This document shows positions 56,464 to 64,000 of a DNA stretch of 64,000 nt, one piece after another. Numbering within the stretch: position 1 is the stretch's first letter; every line of letters starts with the position of its first letter. The DNA is from Flavobacterium sp. GTDB taxonomy: Bacteria > Bacteroidota > Bacteroidia > Flavobacteriales > Flavobacteriaceae. The notes beneath the pieces are model-generated. The model was not told where the DNA came from. It worked only from the letters and a program-made list of their open reading frames with translations, and searched no databases. The translations under genes were made by a program, and so were the position numbers. The stretch is taken from assembly GCA_016787805.1 (NCBI GenBank), contig JAEUTY010000008.1, forward strand, positions 1 through 64,000, written 5' to 3'.

Positions 56464-58224
56464 ATGAAATTTAAGTCAAAATATAGCGCTTTACTTGTGG
56501 TTTTTATGATGAGCCAACTGGCTTTTTCACAAAAGAAAGACGAAAACATTGGAACCGAAGTGGTGAATGTTGTAAAACCATACACACCAACTATTTCGGA
56601 TGCTTTCAAAGTAAAAGAAACACCTTCGTTTGAAGACGAAGAAACCAACAAAAAAGAAAACATCGAGTACAATATTTTCTCATTTCCAGTAGCATCAACT
56701 TTCACGCCAGCCAAAGGAAAAGCAGCAGGTGTAGACAAATCGACCAAAGAAAAATTATTCAATAATTACTTGACATTGGGTGCTGGAAATTACGGCAACA
56801 TCAACGCTGAATTATTTATCACACAAGAGTTGGATAATAGCAATTACATTGGAGCTATGTTGCGACATAGTTCTTCGCAAGGTGGAATTAAAAATGTAAT
56901 TTTAGATGATAAATTCTATGATACAGCCTTAGACATCACCTACGGAAGCAAATCACGCGAGATGTCATGGAATGCCGATTTAGGGTACCACAATCAAGTG
57001 TACAATTGGTATGGATTGAATCCGATTTTATATGAAGGATTAACACCTGAAGATATTGATTTGCTAATTGGAGATATCAATTCCAAACAATCGTACCAAA
57101 CTTTAAATGTTGGCGGGCGATTGGGATTAAAAGAAAGTGCTTTCAAAGACGCACAAGTCAAATTTACTCGTTTTTGGGATGCTTTTGGTTCGGGTGAAAA
57201 CCGATTTTATGCTAAACCAAGTCTAGAATTTGATGTAATGGATGAAAAAATCAAAGCCAATTTTATCTTTGATTACGTTAACGGAAGTTTTGATAAAACT
57301 TATTCAGGTGGCGAATCATTCAAATATGGAACAACTAATATTGGTTTGCATCCGAGTTTTCAAATCAATAAAGACGATTTATCTGTCAATATAGGCGCTG
57401 CTTTCTTTTATAGTGTAGCCAACGCTGAAAATGAGCGTGGTAACAAGTTCTTTATTTATCCACAAATTACTGCATCTTATAAAGTAGTTGGCGACTTAAT
57501 GATTGCTTACGGTGGAGCAGAAGGAACCTTAAAACAAAATACGTATCATGATTTTGTGCAGGAAAATTTCTTCGTTTCTCCTACTTTAGCCATAACACCA
57601 ACCGATCAAAAATTTGATATTTACGCTGGTTTACGTGGAAAATTAGCTAATACTATTGGTTACAATATGCGCGTTTCGGTTATCAATGAAGATTACAAAC
57701 CCATGTTTAAAACCAATATTTTAGATTACGATTCAACTAATGAAGAAGGTTATACCTACGGAAATTCATTTGACGTAGTTTACGATACCGTAAAAACCTT
57801 GAGTATTTATGGTGAATTGAAAGCCGATTTTTCTAAAAATGTGTCCTTCGGAATCAACGGAACGTATAGTGCCTACGATACGAATGACCAAGCTGAAGCA
57901 TGGAATTTACCAAGTTTGAAATTAGCAGCTAATTTAGATTTTAATGTTACTCCAAAATGGTATGCTGGCGCAAAAGTATTTTTTGTTGGAGAACGCAAAG
58001 ACCAATTTATTCAACAATCATTTTTAGGCGATTTTGTTCCAATCGATGTGACACTTGATAGTTATTTCGATTTGAATGCACATATTGGTTACAAACATAA
58101 TGAACGTTTAACATTCTTTTTGAAAGGCAATAATTTAGCAGGCCAAGATTACCAAAAATGGAGCAATTATCCTGTACAAGGAATTCAAGGTTTATTGGGT
58201 GCGAATTATAAATTTGATTTTTAA
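56464..58224 (+). CDS. Outer-membrane beta-barrel protein (TonB-dependent receptor-like)
   Basis: A 586-residue protein with a signal peptide (KFKSKYSALLVVFMMSQLAFSQ). Residues about 27-90 form a short, charged N-terminal region (V-V-N-V-V-K-P-Y-T-P-T); no complete plug domain is visible. From 95 on there are repeated amphipathic beta-strands with aromatic ends, finishing in G-A-N-Y-K-F-D-F. This is a barrel, possibly a shortened TonB-type receptor. It is the operon partner of the large TPR protein. Substrate unknown. Confidence 0.78.
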   Translation: MKFKSKYSALLVVFMMSQLAFSQKKDENIGTEVVNVVKPYTPTISDAFKVKETPSFEDEETNKKENIEYNIFSFPVASTFTPAKGKAAGVDKSTKEKLFNNYLTLGAGNYGNINAELFITQELDNSNYIGAMLRHSSSQGGIKNVILDDKFYDTALDITYGSKSREMSWNADLGYHNQVYNWYGLNPILYEGLTPEDIDLLIGDINSKQSYQTLNVGGRLGLKESAFKDAQVKFTRFWDAFGSGENRFYAKPSLEFDVMDEKIKANFIFDYVNGSFDKTYSGGESFKYGTTNIGLHPSFQINKDDLSVNIGAAFFYSVANAENERGNKFFIYPQITASYKVVGDLMIAYGGAEGTLKQNTYHDFVQENFFVSPTLAITPTDQKFDIYAGLRGKLANTIGYNMRVSVINEDYKPMFKTNILDYDSTNEEGYTYGNSFDVVYDTVKTLSIYGELKADFSKNVSFGINGTYSAYDTNDQAEAWNLPSLKLAANLDFNVTPKWYAGAKVFFVGERKDQFIQQSFLGDFVPIDVTLDSYFDLNAHIGYKHNERLTFFLKGNNLAGQDYQKWSNYPVQGIQGLLGANYKFDF

Positions 58225-58229
58225 TTTTT

Positions 58230-58325
58230 AACCGCAAAGACACAAAGAACATACAAAGTACGCAAGGTTATATTAGTGTAACTTTGCGTACTTTTGCGTA
58301 AAATAACATAGCGAACCTTGCGGTT
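58230..58325 (+). repeat. Large intergenic hairpin (nested inverted repeats)
   Basis: Outer arms AACCGCAA (58230-58237) and TTGCGGTT (58318-58325). Inner arms AAAGTACGCAAGGTTA (58255-58270) and TAACTTTGCGTACTTT (58279-58294) pair over 16 bp with one G.T wobble and an 8-nt loop. It lies between the barrel gene and the Gre-like gene. There is no T-run after it, so it is not a standard terminator. Confidence 0.8.
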
Positions 58326-58336
58326 GAATCAACACA

Positions 58337-58786
58337 ATGAACTTAAAAAACAAAATACTCCAACACCATCAACTGCTGCTTCAAGACAAAATCGATGTGT
58401 TCCGCGATATGATTTCGGGTTTAACAGAAGATGCTCAAAACGATGCTAAAGGTTCGGCTGGCGACAAACACGAAACTGCTCTTTCGATGATGCATTTGGA
58501 ACAAGAAAAGCTCAACTACAAGTTGCAAGAAATCCTCCAACAAAAGGTCATTCTTGATAAAATTGATGCTTCTATAAAACACTCCAAAATAGCTGTAGGA
58601 AGTTTGGTGCAAGCCAACGATATGTGGTTGTTTGTCAGTGCAGCTTTACCCAAAATTACAATGGACAATATTACTATCATTGCCGTTTCTCCACAATCAC
58701 CATTGGGAAGCAAGTTAATAGGTAAAGAATTAGGGTTTGAGTTTGAAATTGGTGTGACGAAATACAGTATTCATTCTATTTTATAA
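58337..58786 (+). CDS. Small Gre-factor-like protein
   Basis: A 149-residue protein: N-terminal coiled-coil hairpin (about 1-78, with G-S-A-G-D-K-H-E-T-A in the turn) and a C-terminal globular part with I-A-V-S-P-Q-S-P-L-G-S-K-L-I-G-K-E-L-G, recalling the S-P-x-x-x-A-L-(I/L)-G-K segment of GreA/GreB. The coiled-coil tip lacks the D-L-S-E-N acidic pair that GreA uses for cleavage of backtracked RNA, so it may block or modulate RNA polymerase instead. Weak start context; ATG at 58337. Not certain to be a Gre factor. Confidence 0.7.
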   Translation: MNLKNKILQHHQLLLQDKIDVFRDMISGLTEDAQNDAKGSAGDKHETALSMMHLEQEKLNYKLQEILQQKVILDKIDASIKHSKIAVGSLVQANDMWLFVSAALPKITMDNITIIAVSPQSPLGSKLIGKELGFEFEIGVTKYSIHSIL

Positions 58787-58956
58787 TCTCATTCATTTAT
58801 AAATTTCAAGACAAATTCATGTTTTTGATTTGGTTTAGTTTGTAATTTGTTGTAAAAATAGATTTTTAGTTATAAATTTAAACCAATATATTCTTTTTTG
58901 TTTTAATGTATGTTGCAATACATCATTTTTGCTTCATCAAATTAAAAGAGAAGATT

Positions 58957-60630
58957 ATGTGCGGAATTGTATGCGCCTTTGACCTTAAACAAAAATCAGA
59001 AACACTTCGTCCACAAGTGCTTGAAATGGCCAAAATCATTCGCCATCGTGGTCCAGATTGGAGTGGAATTTATAGTAATGATAAAGCTATTTTGGCTCAC
59101 GAACGACTAGCAATTGTTGATCCAGCTTCTGGGAAACAACCATTGTTTAGTGAAGACAAAAGTTTGGTGTTAGCTGCCAACGGTGAAATCTATAATCACC
59201 GCATTTTAAGAAAACAATTCGAAGGAAAATACCAATTCCAAACCGAAAGCGATTGCGAAGTTATTCTTGCTTTGTACAAAGAAAAAGGAGTGCATTTTAT
59301 TGACGAAATGAATGGTATCTTCGGATTTGCTATTTACGATGTCGAAAAAGATGAATATTTCATCGCTCGTGATCATATGGGTATCATTCCGCTTTACATT
59401 GGTTGGGATCAATATGGAACATTTTATGTAGCTTCCGAATTAAAAGCATTAGAGGGCTATTGTACCAAAATTCAATTATTCCCTCCAGGTCACTATATGT
59501 CAAGCAAAGACGGTGAGTTTGTGCAATGGTACCAACGCGATTGGACAGAATACGATGCGGTAAAAGAAAACGAAACGAGTATTCAAGCTATTAAAACTGC
59601 ATTAGAAGCAGCCGTTCACCGCCAATTGATGAGCGATGTTCCTTATGGTGTATTGCTTTCAGGTGGATTGGATTCTTCCATCACTTCGGCAATAGCCAAA
59701 AAATATGCCCAAAAACGTATTGAATCTGGTGATGTTGCCGATGCTTGGTATCCACAGTTACACTCGTTTGCAGTTGGTTTGGAAGGTTCGCCTGATTTAG
59801 CCGCAGCTCAAGTAGTTGCCGATTACATCGGAACCATTCACCACGAAATCAAATTCACTATTCAAGAAGGTTTGGATGCCATTCGAGATGTTATTTACAA
59901 TCTCGAAACGTATGACATTACTACCATTCGTGCTTCAACACCAATGTACTTAATGGCAAGAGTAATCAAGTCAATGGGAATCAAAATGGTCTTGTCGGGC
60001 GAAGGTTCAGACGAATTATTTGGTGGCTATTTGTATTTTCACAAAGCGCCGAATGCCAAAGAATTTCACGAAGAAACTGTACGTAAATTAGGCAAGTTGC
60101 ATATGTACGATTGCTTGCGTGCCAATAAAAGTTTGGCAGCTTGGGGAATCGAAGGTCGTGTGCCATTCTTAGACAAAGAATTTATGGACGTTGCTATGCG
60201 AATCAATCCGCAAGACAAAATGATTAATGGCGAGCGTATGGAAAAATGGGTGTTGCGCAAAGCGTTTGAAGAGATGTTGCCCGAAAGTGTAGCATGGCGC
60301 CAAAAAGAACAATTTAGCGATGGTGTAGGTTACAGTTGGATTGACACGTTGAAAGCAATGGTAGCCAATGAAATTTCGGACGAACAATTGGCCAATGCCA
60401 AATACAAGTTTCCACTACAAACACCAACGACCAAAGAAGAATATTATTATCGTTCTATTTTTTCGGAACATTTCCCTAGTGACGCTGCTGCTCTGTGTGT
60501 ACCACAAGAACCTAGCGTAGCCTGTAGTACTAAAATCGCCCTCGAATGGGACGAAGCATTCAAAAACATGAACGATCCCTCAGGTAGAGCGGTAGCCAAT
60601 GTGCACGACGACGCTTATGTAAAAGTATAA
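58957..60630 (+). CDS. asnB: Asparagine synthase B (glutamine-hydrolysing)
   Basis: A 557-residue cytoplasmic enzyme. Catalytic Cys2 (M-C-G-I-V) begins the glutamine amidotransferase domain (1 to about 190; R-H-R-G-P-D at 29-34, N-G-E-I-Y-N at 75-80). The synthetase domain has the PP-loop S-G-G-L-D-S-S (235-241) and S-G-E-G-S-D-E-L-F-G-G-Y. ATG 58957 is the start because Cys2 must be N-terminal after Met removal; a longer frame would bury it. A terminator follows the gene. Confidence 0.95.
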   Translation: MCGIVCAFDLKQKSETLRPQVLEMAKIIRHRGPDWSGIYSNDKAILAHERLAIVDPASGKQPLFSEDKSLVLAANGEIYNHRILRKQFEGKYQFQTESDCEVILALYKEKGVHFIDEMNGIFGFAIYDVEKDEYFIARDHMGIIPLYIGWDQYGTFYVASELKALEGYCTKIQLFPPGHYMSSKDGEFVQWYQRDWTEYDAVKENETSIQAIKTALEAAVHRQLMSDVPYGVLLSGGLDSSITSAIAKKYAQKRIESGDVADAWYPQLHSFAVGLEGSPDLAAAQVVADYIGTIHHEIKFTIQEGLDAIRDVIYNLETYDITTIRASTPMYLMARVIKSMGIKMVLSGEGSDELFGGYLYFHKAPNAKEFHEETVRKLGKLHMYDCLRANKSLAAWGIEGRVPFLDKEFMDVAMRINPQDKMINGERMEKWVLRKAFEEMLPESVAWRQKEQFSDGVGYSWIDTLKAMVANEISDEQLANAKYKFPLQTPTTKEEYYYRSIFSEHFPSDAAALCVPQEPSVACSTKIALEWDEAFKNMNDPSGRAVANVHDDAYVKV

Positions 60631-60692
60631 TACAATGTGTTAAAAAAGTAAAGTCTACTCGACTTAATATTGAAGTTTAGTTTGTTTGTTAG

Positions 60693-60730
60693 AAAACACT
60701 CGTTACAAAGCGGGTGTTTTTTTTATTTTT
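60693..60730 (+). terminator. Rho-independent terminator of asnB
   Basis: Stem AAAACACTCG / CGGGTGTTTT (10 bp with one G.T wobble), 8-nt loop, then a T-run (60717-60730). It directly abuts the copy B repeat. Confidence 0.85.
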
Positions 60731-60824
60731 AGAAGCGAATGGCTTGGGCTTTTTTGTGATCCATTTTCCCGCCACCGGCTATAGTCTCCGCTCCGCTCCG
60801 AGCTAACGCCTCAGTCGGGGCTAG
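60731..60824 (-). repeat. Structured intergenic repeat, copy B (inverted)
   Basis: On the minus strand it begins CTAGCCCCGACTGAG (60824 down), contains GGAGCGGAGCGGAG and ends CGGGAAAATGG, CCCAAGCCATTCGCTTC (60747-60731). The start and end modules match copy A (19801-19890) closely; the middle differs. It sits between asnB and gyrB in a 419-nt gap; the rest of that gap is AT-rich with no clear feature except the promoter. Confidence 0.75.
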
Positions 60825-61003
60825 AGGGTCAACTAGAGGTATTTTAAAGTAGTGGTTTTTAATGGAGTTCTAGTAAGTGTCAAAAAAACCTCGTTTTTAC
60901 GGCTTAATTTTTAAAATAAAAGAATAAAAAATTATTAAACACAAATGTTAATAACTTGCGCTATAAAATGCTTAAAATCGCTTTAAAATCATTTGTGAAT
61001 TTA

Positions 61004-61011
61004 TATATTTG
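61004..61011 (+). promoter_or_regulatory. -7 promoter element of gyrB (TATATTTG)
   Basis: Exact TAnnTTTG, 38 nt upstream of the ATG at 61050; no good -33 TTTG at 19-nt spacing. Confidence 0.4.
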
Positions 61012-61019
61012 CGTGTTAG

Positions 61020-62990
<1,971 letters not shown>

Positions 62991-63007
62991 TTAGAATTAC
63001 AAAAACC

Positions 63008-63112
63008 CTAGCCCCGATTGAAGAGGAAATCCTGGCATTGCAAAGTACTGATTTAATAGTATTGCTTTGCTTCTTGCAATGACAGATTGGAACGGAAAGC
63101 GGGATTAGCTTC
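63008..63112 (+). repeat. Structured intergenic repeat, copy C
   Basis: Begins CTAGCCCCGATTGAAG (63008-63023), ends AAAGCGGGATTAGCTTC. The middle is a different hairpin: CATTGCAA (63036-63043) and TTGCAATG (63074-63081), with inner CAAAG-TACT and AGTA-TTG-CTTTG pairing. The middle resembles a nested repeat of its own. It fills most of the gap between gyrB and mdh. Confidence 0.75.
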
Positions 63113-63147
63113 AAATAAAAATAAAGAAAACATTAACAACTAAAAAA

Positions 63148-64000
63148 ATGAAAGTTACAGTAGTAGGAGCAGGAAACGTTGGAGCCACATGTGCCGACGC
63201 AATTGCTTACAGAAGAATTGCCAGTGAAATTGTATTGTTGGATATCAGAGAAGGCTTTGCCGAAGGAAAAGCGTTAGACATTACGCAAACCCAAACTACC
63301 TTGGGTTTTAATACTAAAGTTACCGGAAGTACTAATGACTATTCTAAAACAGCAGGAAGTGATGTGGTAGTTATTACATCGGGAATTCCAAGAAAACCAG
63401 GAATGACGCGTGAAGAGTTGATTGGTATCAACGCAGGAATTGTAAAAACAGTGGCTGAAAGTTTGTTGCAACATTCACCAAATGCTATTGTTGTAGTGGT
63501 TTCCAATCCGATGGATACTATGACTTACTTAACTTTGAAAGCAACTGGATTACCTAAAAATAGAATCATCGGAATGGGTGGAACGTTGGATAGTTCACGT
63601 TTCAAAACCTATTTATCATTGGCATTAGACAAACCAGCCAACGATATTTCAGGAATGGTAATTGGTGGTCATGGTGATACCACTATGATTCCATTAACGC
63701 GTTTAGCATCTTATAATGGAGTTCCCGTTTCTCAATTTTTATCAGAAGAAGAATTGGCAAAAGTAGCCGCTGATACTATGGTAGGTGGCGCTACATTAAC
63801 GGCATTATTAGGTACTTCGGCTTGGTACGCACCAGGAGCTTCGGTAGCGTATTTAGTGGATGCTATTTTGAACGACCAAAAGAAAATGATTCCATGTTCA
63901 GTATATCTTGAAGGTGAATACGGACAAAACGATATTTGTATTGGTGTGCCTTGTATCATTGGAAGAAATGGTGTGGAAAAAATTGTTGACATCAACTTGA
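63148..64000 (+). CDS. mdh: Malate dehydrogenase (C-terminus outside window)
   Basis: 284 codons to the right edge. NAD-binding G-A-G-N-V-G-A (7-13) with Asp32; substrate Arg82 and Arg88 (P-R-K-P-G-M-T-R) and Arg151; catalytic His175 in G-G-H-G-D. Oxidises malate to oxaloacetate in the citric acid cycle. The LDH-like MDH type (about 310 residues expected) rather than the E. coli type, judged by R-K-P-G-M and length. Preceded by copy C of the repeat and an A-rich leader. Confidence 0.95.
   Translation, partial: MKVTVVGAGNVGATCADAIAYRRIASEIVLLDIREGFAEGKALDITQTQTTLGFNTKVTGSTNDYSKTAGSDVVVITSGIPRKPGMTREELIGINAGIVKTVAESLLQHSPNAIVVVVSNPMDTMTYLTLKATGLPKNRIIGMGGTLDSSRFKTYLSLALDKPANDISGMVIGGHGDTTMIPLTRLASYNGVPVSQFLSEEELAKVAADTMVGGATLTALLGTSAWYAPGASVAYLVDAILNDQKKMIPCSVYLEGEYGQNDICIGVPCIIGRNGVEKIVDINL

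Noticed and set aside
58230..58325. Rho-independent terminator for the barrel gene
   Set aside because: No T-run follows the stem and the nested arms are far longer than a usual terminator; recorded as a structured repeat.

Overview
The window looks like a chromosomal segment of a Flavobacterium-like member of the Bacteroidota. The evidence is AT-rich DNA, weak Shine-Dalgarno sequences, many TAnnTTTG promoter elements of the Bacteroidota type just upstream of start codons, a very large Choice-of-anchor/FN3/CUB secreted protein of the type IX secretion kind, and a typical flavobacterial core (kdsA, RSH-Fur-PurA, OstA-like, SpoIIM/DUF58/MoxR, gyrB, asnB, mdh). I saw no rRNA, tRNA, prophage, insertion sequence or CRISPR array.

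Layout. Bases 1-7052 (minus) hold at least 2350 codons of one secreted multidomain protein whose C-terminus lies off the left edge. Bases 7.1-9.4 kb (minus) carry an outer-membrane barrel protein, kdsA and a small lipoprotein. Bases 9.5-10.8 kb (plus) carry a split YeeE/YedE pair and a heavy-metal-associated (HMA) protein preceded by a perfect TGTGA-N6-TCACA site. Bases 10.8-19.6 kb (minus) carry clpS-prmA, a DUF349 protein, a TPR protein with aroE, a class III aminotransferase and an OstA-like protein. Bases 20.0-23.1 kb (plus) carry a GH13 glycosidase with a Crp/Fnr-type regulator, then a DinB protein. Bases 23.2-30.7 kb (minus) carry purA, fur, rsh, a serine hydrolase, a TrmH-type methyltransferase and a DUF2167 protein whose signal peptide is out of frame at a T8 tract.

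Bases 30.7-37.7 kb are the compact DUF58-MoxR-DUF4350-DUF4129-membrane protein-SpoIIM operon, with a divergent RDD gene. Bases 37.8-50.2 kb are a surface-glycan locus: FemAB/GNAT-like transferase, DegT aminotransferase, hexapeptide acyltransferase, flippase, FdtA-type sugar isomerase, five glycosyltransferases and two related polytopic membrane proteins in inverse orientation. Together these could make and export an oligosaccharide containing an N-acylated 3-amino-3,6-dideoxyhexose. FtsE follows.

Bases 51.2-53.1 kb carry an AT-rich pair, a divergent DapB-like reductase and a cation/proton antiporter. Bases 53.4-58.8 kb carry a 1004-residue TPR protein, an outer-membrane barrel protein and a Gre-like protein. 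Bases 58.9-64.0 kb carry asnB, gyrB and the start of mdh.

The most interesting non-gene signals are a three-copy family of structured intergenic repeats (near 19.8, 60.8 and 63.0 kb), a strong hairpin at 58.2 kb, a heptamer array that encodes the end of a protein, the CRP-like box at class II spacing, and the homopolymer frameshift in the DUF2167 gene. Gene functions are assigned from protein motifs by eye; no database search was possible.
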